Part shown: piece after piece, positions 18,154 through 27,088 of the stretch
Position numbering within the stretch: the first letter of the stretch is position 1
Layout of the letters: the number at the start of each line of letters is the position of its first letter
NCBI RefSeq assembly: GCF_009857915.1
Contig: NZ_WWCM01000018.1
Location: forward strand, 18,356-82,355
DNA length: 64,000 nt
Direction of reading: 5' to 3'
Origin: Duganella qianjiadongensis
GTDB taxonomy: Bacteria; Pseudomonadota; Gammaproteobacteria; Burkholderiales; Burkholderiaceae_D
Notes under the pieces: model-generated
Database searches by the model: none
What the model was told of the DNA's origin: nothing
The model's input: the letters and a program-made list of their open reading frames with translations, nothing else
Made by a program: the position numbers and the translations under genes

Positions 18154-19836
18154 TCAGAATTTGACGAAGTGGGATTCGTCAGGCTCGCTCATTTCCGCCA
18201 TGCGCCGGTTGCTGCCCATGCCGCCACCACCGCGCGCGGAAGATCTGCCGGGACGGTGCACCACGGCCGGCCGTACGCTGCGCGTGCCGCCAGCGAGCTT
18301 GAAGAAGGACATGGTCTGCTGCAGCTGCTCGGCCTGCGAGCTCATTTCCTCGGCCGTAGCAGCCAGTTCTTCCGAGCTCGAAGCATTTTGCTGGGTGGTC
18401 TGGCTAAGCTGGGTCACGGCCGAATTAATCTGCCCCACGCCAGCCGACTGCTCTTCCGACGCAGCCGTAATTTCCTGCACCAGATTGGAAGTGCGGCGGA
18501 TATTCGGCACCATTTCATCGAGCAGGCGGCCGGCTTTCTCGGCCAGTTCCACGCTGCTGGACGCCACCTGTTCGATTTCCTGTGCGGCCACCTGACTGCG
18601 CTCGGCCAGCTTGCGCACCTCGGCAGCCACCACGGCAAAGCCCTTGCCATGTTCACCCGCGCGGGCCGCCTCGATGGCGGCGTTCAGCGCCAGCAGATTG
18701 GTCTGGTAGGCGATATCGTCGATGATGCTGATTTTCTTGGCGATCTGCTGCATGGCGGCCACGGTGGATTTCACTGCTTCGCCGCCCTCGGCCGCTTCCA
18801 CCGCCGCCTTGCTGGCGATGCCGTCGGTGACGCGGGCGTTTTCCGTGTTCTGCGAAATCGAGGCCGTCATCTGTTCGACCGAAGCGCTGGTTTCCTCGGT
18901 GCCGGCAGCCTGCTCGCTGGCCGCCTGCGACAGCGACTGGGCCGTGGCGCTGACTTCCTCGGAAGCGCTGGCCAGCGCTTCGGCGCCGTTGTTGACTTCA
19001 TTGACCACGTGCGACAGTTTTTCTATCATGCCTTTCATGGCGGCCAGCAGGCTGCTGGTGTCGCCGTTTTTCAGTTCCACATCGGCGCTCAGATCACCAT
19101 CGGCCACCTGCCGCACAATGTCGGCCGCATACGAAGGATCGCCGCCCAGCTGCTTCATAATGCCGTTCAAGATCAGCATCCCGACTGTCATCAGCAGCGC
19201 CAGCGCAATCGCCGCAGCGGTATACATCAGGTTACGCGCGCGCTCCGACGCAATTTCGGCATTCTTGACTGCATCCTCGCCATAACCCACGTTCAGCGTC
19301 ACCAGTTTGTCCAGACTCTCGGCGGCGTCATGGAAGGCGGGGCGGTTTTCCTGTAGTGTCTTATGCATCAATTCATAGAGTTCCTTGCGCTTGGCGGGTT
19401 CCGCCCGCACAATCTGGGCTGCAGTATCGTTGATGACGGCGTCGCGCGTTTTCCAGACATCCCACTGCTTGATGAAGATAGCCCATACTTTGGCTTCTTC
19501 CGGCTCCTGAGGCAAGGCATCATAATCCTTCCAGGCCTTATCGATTGCTGCAAAAATTTCCTGCTTGCGCTTCAGTTCATGGGACAGGCTCGCAACCTCT
19601 TCAGGATAGAGCGCGGTCGCATCCATTGCCCGGCTGGCGGAGCGCAATGCCGTCTGTCCTTCATTAATCTTTTGCAGCGCGTTTACCGAAGGCATACGGT
19701 TTTTGCCTATGTCATCGAGCATCAGGGCATCCTGCTTGAGTCCGTTGAATGCCAGTGCAACGACCACCACCAGTGCCAGTACGGCGATCGTCAGCAGCGC
19801 GATCAATTTCGTCCGAACCGTTAAAGTCGAAAACAT
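18154..19836 (-). CDS. Methyl-accepting chemotaxis protein with periplasmic four-helix sensor domain
   Basis: About 560 residues. A first membrane helix (about residues 9-30, LIALLTIAVLALVVVVALAF), a periplasmic helical region of about 160 residues, a second helix (about 208-228, YTAAAIALALLMTVGMLILNG), HAMP, and a long cytoplasmic signalling hairpin with the tip motif IDDIAYQTNLLALNAAIEAARAGEHGKG. The periplasmic part has the form of the four-helix-bundle MCP sensor family. The protein ends in HFVKF, which fits the aromatic-x-x-aromatic form of the CheR/CheB-tethering pentapeptide. The ligand is unknown. It sits between a REC-EAL gene and a CheW gene in one operon. Confidence 0.95.
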   Translation of the reverse strand: MFSTLTVRTKLIALLTIAVLALVVVVALAFNGLKQDALMLDDIGKNRMPSVNALQKINEGQTALRSASRAMDATALYPEEVASLSHELKRKQEIFAAIDKAWKDYDALPQEPEEAKVWAIFIKQWDVWKTRDAVINDTAAQIVRAEPAKRKELYELMHKTLQENRPAFHDAAESLDKLVTLNVGYGEDAVKNAEIASERARNLMYTAAAIALALLMTVGMLILNGIMKQLGGDPSYAADIVRQVADGDLSADVELKNGDTSSLLAAMKGMIEKLSHVVNEVNNGAEALASASEEVSATAQSLSQAASEQAAGTEETSASVEQMTASISQNTENARVTDGIASKAAVEAAEGGEAVKSTVAAMQQIAKKISIIDDIAYQTNLLALNAAIEAARAGEHGKGFAVVAAEVRKLAERSQVAAQEIEQVASSSVELAEKAGRLLDEMVPNIRRTSNLVQEITAASEEQSAGVGQINSAVTQLSQTTQQNASSSEELAATAEEMSSQAEQLQQTMSFFKLAGGTRSVRPAVVHRPGRSSARGGGGMGSNRRMAEMSEPDESHFVKF

Positions 19837-19871
19837 AGTGATTCCCCTCAGAGTTGAAACTGATTGAATTG

Positions 19872-21158
19872 TTACGTCTGTTCTGCCAGCGCTTTCAAAC
19901 GACGCCGGTCATGCTTGATCCAGCCCACCAGATCCTGCGCCGGCATGGGTTTGGCCAGTAGATATCCCTGCGCCATATCGCATCCCAGCTTGCCCAACAA
20001 CTGCCAGTCCTCCATTAACTCCACCCCTTCGGCCACGGTGGCCACATTCAGGCTGCGCGCCAGATCCAGCGCACTTTTCAGCACACCCAGCCGGTTGGGC
20101 CACTGCGCCGCACCGTTGACAAAGGCGCGGTCGATTTTCAGCTCGGTGAACGGGCAGCGGGCAAACTGCTGCATCGACGAATAGCCGATGCCGAAATCGT
20201 CCATCGCCAGCCCGTAACCCATCAGGCGCAAACGCCCCATATTGGTCAGCGCCTGCGATAACTGACGCATCACCGCCGTTTCCGTCACCTCCCACACCAG
20301 CGCGGAGGTGGGCACACCGGAGGCTTCCACCAGATCCGTCAAACGGTCGATAAAGCTGCGCTCGGCCAGATTCTCCGCCGACAGGTTGATCGACACCGTC
20401 AACGGCGGCAGCCCTGCGTGCCGCCATTCCGTCAGCCGTTCCAGCACCTGCTGCACGATCAGCAGGGTAAACCCGGCCATCAGCGGCGTCCCCTCCAGTG
20501 CATCGATGAAGTGGATAGGTGCCAGCAGACCACGCTGCGGATGCTGCCAGCGCGCCAGCGCTTCCAGTCCGCGCAAATGGCCGTTGGCGATGGCTATCTT
20601 GGGCTGGAAATACGGTATAAACTGTTTCATTTCGATGGCCTGCTTCAGCACATCGGCAGTGGGCCGTTCCGGCTGGACGCAGGCCGTTCTGGGCACGGCC
20701 TTGCTGCCGGCACGCGCCAGCAGCATGCCCAGCGCATCGAGCTGCACCGGCTTGAGCAGGGTGCCCAGCAGGTCGATATGACCGTCGTCGAAGTTCATGC
20801 CTTCGACAATTTCCAGCAACCGCGGATCGCGCGCGCTCACCACGATCAGATAGCGTGCCAGACAGCGTTCGCGCAGCTGGCAGGTCAGTTCTATGCCATC
20901 CATGCCCGGCATTTCCAGATCAGTCAGTACCAGAAACGTACCGAACTCGCCAAAGCGCTCCAGTACCTGCAAGGCTTCGTTGCCGTCACCAGCCTGCAGA
21001 ATTTCACCAAACGCCAGCTGGCGCAGCAAGCCGGCCAGATAGCCGCGCTGTACCGTGCTGTCCTCCACCACCAGCACGCGCTGGCCCGTCCACGGCCGCG
21101 CCGGTGGCAGGTGATCCAGTTGCGCAGTGCTAGTCGGCTCGCTCATCGGCATCCCCAT
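19872..21158 (-). CDS. Response regulator with EAL (cyclic-di-GMP phosphodiesterase) output
   Basis: About 428 residues. An N-terminal receiver domain (RVLVVEDS, with the phosphorylated Asp in LVLTDLEMPGMDG) is followed by an EAL domain from about residue 165. The EAL domain keeps the expected catalytic set: GLEALARW, SINLSAENLA, WEVTETAV, AMDDFGIGYSS, ELKIDRAFV, VAEGVE and MAQGYLLAKP. It should therefore hydrolyse c-di-GMP to pGpG under control of phosphorylation, probably by the CheA of this operon. Three start codons lie close together; ATG at 21158 overlaps the CheB stop, and ATG at 21146 has GGGGA at better spacing. Confidence 0.92.
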   Translation of the reverse strand: MGMPMSEPTSTAQLDHLPPARPWTGQRVLVVEDSTVQRGYLAGLLRQLAFGEILQAGDGNEALQVLERFGEFGTFLVLTDLEMPGMDGIELTCQLRERCLARYLIVVSARDPRLLEIVEGMNFDDGHIDLLGTLLKPVQLDALGMLLARAGSKAVPRTACVQPERPTADVLKQAIEMKQFIPYFQPKIAIANGHLRGLEALARWQHPQRGLLAPIHFIDALEGTPLMAGFTLLIVQQVLERLTEWRHAGLPPLTVSINLSAENLAERSFIDRLTDLVEASGVPTSALVWEVTETAVMRQLSQALTNMGRLRLMGYGLAMDDFGIGYSSMQQFARCPFTELKIDRAFVNGAAQWPNRLGVLKSALDLARSLNVATVAEGVELMEDWQLLGKLGCDMAQGYLLAKPMPAQDLVGWIKHDRRRLKALAEQT

Positions 21159-22231
21159 CAATACGATAGCTGCTGCAGAATTTCACGGTAGATCAGATTC
21201 AGCGGCATCGACTTTTCCACCGCGCCGCGCTTGACGGCCTCCTTGGGCATGCCGTACACCACGCAGCTGGCTTCATCCTGCGCCACCGTGCGTGCGCCGG
21301 CCTTGAGCATTTCCAGCAGCCCGGCCGCGCCATCATCGCCCATGCCCGTCATGATCACACCCAGCGCATTGGCGCCGGCCGCCCGCGCCGCAGAGCGGAA
21401 CAGCACGTCGACCGAAGGCCGGTGGCGGTTCACCAGCGGCCCGTCCACCACCTCGACAAAATACTGCGCGCCGGTACGGCGCAGCAGCATGTGCTTGCCG
21501 CCCGGTGCGATCAGCACCTGTCCCTGCAGCACGCGGTCGTTATTGGCGGCTTCCTTGACGCGCACCTGACACACGCTATCCAGCCGCGCGGCAAACGCCG
21601 CGGTAAATTTTTCCGGCATATGCTGCACTACCACGATGCCGGGCGATACTCTGGGCAGTGCCGTCAGCACTTCCTCCAGCGCCTGCGTGCCGCCCGTCGA
21701 GGTGCCGATCGCCACTACCCGTTCGGTGGTCGCCGTCATGGGGCGGCTATCGAGCGGCGGCAGCACGGCATCGGCATTGAGCTTGGCCGTCACCGGCGGC
21801 GGTGGCGGGCGGTTGGCCAGCTTGACCACACGCGCTCCCGCGGCCGCGCGCACGGCCGAAATCAGTTCATCGGCGCTATCGTGCAGAAACTGCTTGAGAT
21901 CGAGCCGTGGCTTGGTGATGATGGCCACCGCACCGGCGCTAAGCGCCTCCATCGAGGTCTGGGCGCCCTTCTCCGTCAGGGTGGAACAGATCACCACCGG
22001 CGTGGGGCGCTCCGCCATGATCTTGCGCAGGAAGGTAATGCCGTCCATCTTGGGCATTTCCACGTCCAGCACGATCACGTCCGGCCACTGCACTTTCATG
22101 CGGTCCATGGCCAGTAGCGGATTGGCCACGGCATAGCTGACGCTGATGCCGGGGGCGTCGTTGAGCAGGCCACTCAGCACCTGCCGCACGACGGCCGAAT
22201 CATCCACGATCATCACATTGATTCCACTCAT
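21158..22231 (-). CDS. cheB: CheB protein-glutamate methylesterase / glutamine deamidase
   Basis: About 357 residues. The receiver domain has Asp56 in VIVLDVEMPKMDG; a linker with a poly-proline stretch follows; the C-terminal methylesterase has the catalytic serine in GTSTGG (about residue 178), His204 in VQHMPEKF and Asp300 in GMGDDGA. CheB removes methyl groups from receptors when phosphorylated by CheA, giving adaptation. It overlaps cheD by 4 bases and the REC-EAL gene at its end, so translation is coupled. Length is normal for the family. Confidence 0.97.
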   Translation of the reverse strand: MSGINVMIVDDSAVVRQVLSGLLNDAPGISVSYAVANPLLAMDRMKVQWPDVIVLDVEMPKMDGITFLRKIMAERPTPVVICSTLTEKGAQTSMEALSAGAVAIITKPRLDLKQFLHDSADELISAVRAAAGARVVKLANRPPPPPVTAKLNADAVLPPLDSRPMTATTERVVAIGTSTGGTQALEEVLTALPRVSPGIVVVQHMPEKFTAAFAARLDSVCQVRVKEAANNDRVLQGQVLIAPGGKHMLLRRTGAQYFVEVVDGPLVNRHRPSVDVLFRSAARAAGANALGVIMTGMGDDGAAGLLEMLKAGARTVAQDEASCVVYGMPKEAVKRGAVEKSMPLNLIYREILQQLSY

Positions 22232-22755
22232 AACCGTCCTTTTTTCATCAGCTTGCCATCGACCAGCACCAGCTCCGGCGCCACTTGGCGGCTCAGAACC
22301 TCGCCCGTACGGATGGTAAATATGAGTTGCCGGTGGCCGGCGCCGAACAGGCTTTCCGACACCAGCGGTATGCCGTGCTGGCGCAGGCTGTCGCGCGCGA
22401 AATCGCCATTCTGGGCACCGATATCCGGCACCTTGCTATTCGCCGGAAACATGGCGCCGCCGCCGAATATCTTGCCCTGACACTGGATCAGCGGAACGCC
22501 ATGCTGGGCCAGTCCGTCGCACATCAGCTCCATCGCATCGGCGCCGTAGATGCCGGGCTGGCTATGCGGGCGCCGGCGGCCATGGCCGGGTAGCTGGAAA
22601 TGCGACATGGCGCCTATGCGCAGCAGCGGGTGCCACAGCGTGACCGAAACGCAGGAGCCCAGCAAAGTGCGCACACGATACTGTTCATCGCCGACGAACA
22701 CATCGCCCGGCATCAGAAAAATATCGATCACTTTGTTGGCGGTCATGGTGTTCAT
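22228..22755 (-). CDS. cheD: CheD chemoreceptor glutamine deamidase
   Basis: About 175 residues. The catalytic cysteine is in RTLLGSCVSVTLWHP, the catalytic histidine in GAMSHFQLPG, and the later motif KIFGGGAMF is typical of CheD. The enzyme deamidates glutamines on receptors and tunes their activity. Start ATG at 22755 overlaps the cheR stop (ATGA) and the end overlaps cheB by 4 bases. Confidence 0.95.
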   Translation of the reverse strand: MNTMTANKVIDIFLMPGDVFVGDEQYRVRTLLGSCVSVTLWHPLLRIGAMSHFQLPGHGRRRPHSQPGIYGADAMELMCDGLAQHGVPLIQCQGKIFGGGAMFPANSKVPDIGAQNGDFARDSLRQHGIPLVSESLFGAGHRQLIFTIRTGEVLSRQVAPELVLVDGKLMKKGRL

Positions 22756-23558
22756 GGCTTGCGATAGATGGACGGGGCTACCGCCTGCAGCGCATCGTTG
22801 ATATCGTTGAGCGTTTCGGAATGGCCAATCAGCAGATAGCCGCCCGGCCGCAGATGGGTCATCAGGCGCGCTACCAGCTGGCGTTTGGTCTCCAGATTAA
22901 AATAGATCATCACGTTGCGCAGAAAGATCACGTCGAAGCTGCCCAGTTTCGGCAAGGGCTGGTTCAGATTCAGATGCATGAACTGCACACGCTGGCGCAA
23001 GGCTTTTTCCACCAGCATGGTGCCGGCCTCCTTGCCCTGCCCTTTCAGACAGAAGCGCCGCAGCAGATCGAGCGGAATGCCGCTGGCGCGCTCCATCGGA
23101 TAATGGCCGCGCCGGGCCCGTTCCAGCACCCGCGTGCTGATATCGGTGCCCAGCACTTCCCAGGCGCCCTCGCCCAGCACATCGGCCAGTACCATGGCAA
23201 TGCTGTACGGCTCCTCGCCGGTAGAGCTGGCCGCACTCCAGACGCGCATGCCGCGCCGCGCCGCGCGCGCCTGTTCGGCCAGTTCGCGCAGCAGGGCAAA
23301 GTGTTTGGGCTCGCGGAAGAAATAAGTTTCATTCGTGGTGAGCAGATCGACTGCGATCTGCAGTTCGCCGCTATGGTCGCGGTTCTCCAGCATGCGCAAA
23401 TAGTCGCCATAGCTGCTGAGCTGGTGGTGCGCCAGCCGCTTGGCCAGGCGGCCACTGACCAGCGCCTGTTTGCCATCGGCCATGGAGATGCCCGCCGCAT
23501 CGTAGATGAAGCGCTGGAACTGCGAGAATTCCTTGTTGGTCAGGGCTACCACTGCCAT
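22752..23558 (-). CDS. cheR: CheR chemotaxis protein methyltransferase
   Basis: About 268 residues. An N-terminal helical domain (LTNKEFSQFQRFIYDAAGI) leads into TTNETYFFREPKHF and the SAM-binding region RVWSAASSTGEEPYSIAMVL; the late motif VIFLRNVMIYF is also family-typical. CheR methylates receptor glutamates using S-adenosylmethionine. The presence of a beta-subdomain suggests that it may bind the receptor C-terminal pentapeptide; the receptor at 18154-19836 has a plausible one. A GAGGAG ribosome site precedes the ATG. Confidence 0.96.
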   Translation of the reverse strand: MAVVALTNKEFSQFQRFIYDAAGISMADGKQALVSGRLAKRLAHHQLSSYGDYLRMLENRDHSGELQIAVDLLTTNETYFFREPKHFALLRELAEQARAARRGMRVWSAASSTGEEPYSIAMVLADVLGEGAWEVLGTDISTRVLERARRGHYPMERASGIPLDLLRRFCLKGQGKEAGTMLVEKALRQRVQFMHLNLNQPLPKLGSFDVIFLRNVMIYFNLETKRQLVARLMTHLRPGGYLLIGHSETLNDINDALQAVAPSIYRKP

Positions 23559-23570
23559 GTGCGCCGCTCC

Positions 23571-24152
23571 TCAGGCCAGATGCGTGGCCACGCTGCCGCG
23601 CGCCAGTTCGATGATTTCTTCGCTCGACAGCACATGTTCGATATCGAGCAGAATCACGAACTTGCCGTTGAACTTGCCGATGCCGGCGATGAAGTCGGGC
23701 CGGATGCGGGTACCGAAAGTGGGCGCCGCTTCGATATCATCCGCAGCGATCTCCACCACGGCGTTGACGGCATCGACCAGCATACCCAGCACCTGCTTTT
23801 CGTCATCCCCGCTGCCCCCCACTTCGACAATAACGATGCAACTGCGTTTGCCGATCACGCTGGGGGCACGGCCAAAGCGGGCCGACAGGTCGAGCACCGG
23901 CACCACGGCGCCGCGCAGGTTGATGACGCCGCGCACGCAGGGCGGCATCATGGGCACAGTAGCCAGACTACCGTATTCGATGATCTCCTTGATGTGCAGT
24001 ATGCCGATGGCATACTGCTCGTCGCTCAGCAGGAAAGTCAGGAACTGGCTGGGCAAATCCGCACCGGCTTGCAGAGCCACAATGGCGCTGCTGCCATAGG
24101 TAACCGCCTGCGCAGCAAGTTCGGAAGCAGCGGGAATCGCAACGGTATTCAT
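23571..24152 (-). CDS. cheW: CheW chemotaxis coupling protein (first copy)
   Basis: About 193 residues, with an N-terminal extension of about 35 residues before the CheW domain (FLTFLLSDEQYAIGILHIKEIIEYG). The signature GVINLRGAVVPVLDLSARFG and the end segment GKFVILLDIEHVLS are clear. It follows cheA by 9 bases and is the likely main coupling protein of the CheA in this operon. It is paralogous to the smaller CheW at the operon end. Confidence 0.94.
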   Translation of the reverse strand: MNTVAIPAASELAAQAVTYGSSAIVALQAGADLPSQFLTFLLSDEQYAIGILHIKEIIEYGSLATVPMMPPCVRGVINLRGAVVPVLDLSARFGRAPSVIGKRSCIVIVEVGGSGDDEKQVLGMLVDAVNAVVEIAADDIEAAPTFGTRIRPDFIAGIGKFNGKFVILLDIEHVLSSEEIIELARGSVATHLA

Positions 24153-24161
24153 GATGTCCTT

Positions 24162-26321
24162 TCAGGCCGCCAGTACGGCCGTCCCCTTGCCGCTGACGGA
24201 ATGCATCAGCGCCGCCACATCGAGTATCAGCGCCACTTCGCCGCTGCCCAGTATGGTCGAGCCGCTGATGCAGCGCACTTCGCTGAACAGTGGGCTGAGC
24301 GGCTTGATCACGGTCTGGAATTCGCCCAGCAGGGTGTCGACCACCAGACCGGCACGCTGATTGCCCAGTTTGAGCACCACGATGCTTTCACGCCGCGTGG
24401 CGGCGCCGTCCAGCCGGAACAGCTCGCGCAGGCGCACGAAAGGCAGCACCTGCCCGCGCAGATTGCAGTAATCCTGACCGGGCTCGGTGGCGTACTCGAT
24501 GCACTCTTCTATCATGTCGAGCGGGATGACAAATACCGAACTGCCGACCTGCACGAGGAAGCCGTCGATGATGGCCAGCGTCAGCGGCAAACGCACTGTC
24601 ACGGTGGTGCCCTTGCCTTCGTCGCTGCTGATATCGACGCTGCCGCGCAGGGCCTGGATATTGCGTTTGACCACATCCATCCCCACCCCGCGGCCTGACA
24701 GGTTGGTGATTTTTTCTGCCGTCGAAAAACCCGCCTCGAAAATCAGGTTGTAGATTTCGCTGTCGCTCAGCTTGCGTTCGGGATCGATCAGGCCCCGTTC
24801 TATGGCTTTGGCCAGTATCCTGTCCTTGCGCAGGCCGCCGCCATCATCGCTGACCTGGATTACGATGCTGCCCGATTCATGGAAAGCATTGAGCTTGATC
24901 ATGCCCTTGGCCGGCTTGCCGTTAGCCAGCCGCTGGCCAGCCGCTTCGATGCCGTGATCCATCGCATTGCGCACCAGATGCAGCAGCGGATCGCCGATCT
25001 TTTCCACCACTGTCTTATCGAGTTCGGTATCTTCGCCATCGACGATCAGACCGATATCCTTGCCCAGCTCGCGCGCCACATCGTGCACCACGCGCTGGAA
25101 GCGGTTGAAGGTGGCGCCGATTTTCACCATGCGCAGTTCCAGCGCGGCATCGCGCACCTCTTCCACCAGCCCGGACAGGGCCGAGGTACATTCCTGCAGC
25201 TCGCTGTTCTGCAGATGCTGGCCCACCATGCTGGTGCGGGCACCGGCGATGATCAGCTCCCCCACCAGATCGATCAGCCTGTCGAGCTTGTCGGAATCGA
25301 CGCGGATGGAACGGCTTTCCTGCGCTTTCTGCTCGCTCACCTGCTTCTGTTTGGCCAGTGCCGCCTCCACCACGACTGGCGGCACATTGCCGCCATCAAC
25401 CAGTATGCTGCCTAGCTGCTGCGGCGCCTCCGCTACACTGCATTCCGATTGCTGCTGCAGGGCGCCGGCCAGCTCGTGGGCGGTCACGCTGCCGCAGCGC
25501 ACCAGAATTTCGCCCAGCCTTGCGCCCTGCTCGGGCAAGGCGCGGATCAGATCGACGTAGTGCGACACCTTGCTGTGCGGCGGGATGATGCGGATCTCGG
25601 CATCGTCCTGCACGAACTCGAATACACCGGCGATGGCATCGCGGTCGGCGTTGCTATCGAAGGCGATTTCGAAACCCAGGTAGCACAGCTCGGCGTCCAT
25701 TTCATCGGCTGGCGGCATGGCATCGGGCACGGTAGCGATGCCGACGATGCGGCCCAGTTTCGTCAGATAGCGCAGGAAGGCGATAGGGTCCATACCGTTC
25801 TGCAGTATTTCGCGGCCGAAGCGCAGCGAGATATGCCAGTAGTCGCTATGGCCCGGCTCCTGATCGATGCGCTCCACGCCCGGCTCGGCAGGGAGTACCA
25901 GCGCCGCTTCGCTGCTTTCCGGCTCGCCGCCCTCCATGTGGCGGCGCAGTTGGGCCAGCAGCATTTCGCCTTGCGGCGCCATGTCGGGATCGGCGTCGAG
26001 ACGGCCTGCCGCCAGCGCATCGGTCAGCTCGGACAGGTAGTCGCAGCAGGACAGCAGCAGCACGATCATTTCGTCGTTAAGCGACACGGTGCCATCGCGC
26101 ACGCCGTCGAGCAGGCTTTCTACCACGTGGGTAAAAGCGACGATATGGTCCAGACTGAACAGCCCGGCCGAACCCTTGATAGTATGGGCGGCGCGAAAGA
26201 TCGCATTAATCGCTTCGCTCTGATCGCCGGCCAGATCGACGTTGAGCAACGCGTTCTCCATTTCCTCCAGCAGCTCGCGGCTCTCGGTGATAAACGTCTG
26301 TAGTGCTTCATCCAGATTCAT
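24162..26321 (-). CDS. cheA: CheA histidine kinase with MshEN-like insert
   Basis: About 719 residues. The N-terminal HPt domain has the phosphorylated His46 in RAAHTIKGS. Residues 160-265 form a WxISL-type alpha/beta domain in the P2 position (YWHISLRFGREILQNGMDP). Residues 268-291 and 302-325 are two copies of an RLGxxLVxxGxVxxxxLxxxLxxQ pattern resembling the c-di-GMP-binding MshEN motif. Dimerisation then begins near residue 340 (VDSDKLDRLIDLVGELI), followed by the ATPase with HLVRNAMDHG, VSDDGGG and GRGVGMDVV, and a C-terminal CheW domain. It phosphorylates CheY and CheB and possibly the REC-EAL protein of the same operon. Confidence 0.96.
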   Translation of the reverse strand: MNLDEALQTFITESRELLEEMENALLNVDLAGDQSEAINAIFRAAHTIKGSAGLFSLDHIVAFTHVVESLLDGVRDGTVSLNDEMIVLLLSCCDYLSELTDALAAGRLDADPDMAPQGEMLLAQLRRHMEGGEPESSEAALVLPAEPGVERIDQEPGHSDYWHISLRFGREILQNGMDPIAFLRYLTKLGRIVGIATVPDAMPPADEMDAELCYLGFEIAFDSNADRDAIAGVFEFVQDDAEIRIIPPHSKVSHYVDLIRALPEQGARLGEILVRCGSVTAHELAGALQQQSECSVAEAPQQLGSILVDGGNVPPVVVEAALAKQKQVSEQKAQESRSIRVDSDKLDRLIDLVGELIIAGARTSMVGQHLQNSELQECTSALSGLVEEVRDAALELRMVKIGATFNRFQRVVHDVARELGKDIGLIVDGEDTELDKTVVEKIGDPLLHLVRNAMDHGIEAAGQRLANGKPAKGMIKLNAFHESGSIVIQVSDDGGGLRKDRILAKAIERGLIDPERKLSDSEIYNLIFEAGFSTAEKITNLSGRGVGMDVVKRNIQALRGSVDISSDEGKGTTVTVRLPLTLAIIDGFLVQVGSSVFVIPLDMIEECIEYATEPGQDYCNLRGQVLPFVRLRELFRLDGAATRRESIVVLKLGNQRAGLVVDTLLGEFQTVIKPLSPLFSEVRCISGSTILGSGEVALILDVAALMHSVSGKGTAVLAA

Positions 26322-26366
26322 GGCATGCCCTCAGAACAGATGGAATGTCGGATCAGTGGTATTGCA

Positions 26367-26681
26367 TCAAGCGTGGATCAGTAGTGCGTCACCAAAAAAT
26401 GCGCCCAGATCGAGCATCTGGAATATCTCCACCACGGCCGGACTATGCTGCACCAGCCGCAGTTCGCGCTGTTCGGCCTGCGCGGTCTGCTTGGCCAGCA
26501 TCAGCACCTGCAGGCCGGCCGTATCGAGTTCCGTCACGCCGGACAGGTCGAGCTCCAGCACGGGGCCGGCACGCAAGGCGGCCAGCACCTGCTGCTTCAC
26601 TTCGGCGGCGTGGTAGATCGTCAGTTCGCCGCACAGCGCCAGCTGGCCTGCGCCTCCCTGCTCGGCTTGAGTTTCGGACAT
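26367..26681 (-). CDS. STAS-domain protein (anti-sigma-factor-antagonist fold) in the chemotaxis operon
   Basis: About 104 residues forming one STAS domain: LALCGELTIYHAAEVKQQVLAAL, then LELDLSGVTELDTAGLQVLMLAK. The position of the phosphorylated Ser/Thr in SpoIIAA-like proteins is occupied by Thr in LDTAGL, so regulation by phosphorylation is possible, although no partner kinase of the SpoIIAB kind is seen here. It is placed between cheY and cheA, 15 and 45 bases from them. In other bacteria such STAS proteins accompany chemotaxis-like operons; the role is not established. Confidence 0.88.
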   Translation of the reverse strand: MSETQAEQGGAGQLALCGELTIYHAAEVKQQVLAALRAGPVLELDLSGVTELDTAGLQVLMLAKQTAQAEQRELRLVQHSPAVVEIFQMLDLGAFFGDALLIHA

Positions 26682-26696
26682 GGCAGCCTCCGTGGC

Positions 26697-27065
26697 TTAA
26701 GGTAGGACCAGTTTGGCCACAGCACCGAGCAGCACTTCCGGCTTGAATGGCTTCACCACCCATGCCTTGGCGCCAGCGGCCTTGCCTTCTTCCTTCTTGC
26801 TTTCCTGCGATTCGGTGGTCAGCATGATCACCGGCGTAAAGCGGTAGTTGGGCAAAGCCTTGAACTCGCGCACAAAGGTGATGCCATCCATATTCGGCAT
26901 ATTCACATCGCATACCACCAGATGGATTTTCTGCCCCGTGCACTTGGACAGCGCATCGGCGCCATCGCGTCCTTCGATCACGTCGTAGCCCGCGCCTTTG
27001 AGAGCGATACCCACCACTTGCCGCAGGGAGGCGGAATCATCCACCACCATAATTGTTTTTGCCAT
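26697..27065 (-). CDS. cheY: CheY chemotaxis response regulator
   Basis: About 122 residues, a single receiver domain: acidic pocket VVDDSASLRQV, phosphorylated Asp53 in LVVCDVNMPNMDG, Thr in IMLTTES and Lys in WVVKPFKPE. It receives phosphate from CheA and acts on the flagellar motor or another output. It lies 23 bases after the receptor gene and 15 before the STAS gene. Confidence 0.95.
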   Translation of the reverse strand: MAKTIMVVDDSASLRQVVGIALKGAGYDVIEGRDGADALSKCTGQKIHLVVCDVNMPNMDGITFVREFKALPNYRFTPVIMLTTESQESKKEEGKAAGAKAWVVKPFKPEVLLGAVAKLVLP

Positions 27066-27088
27066 AGTCTTTCTACTCCGGTTACGAA

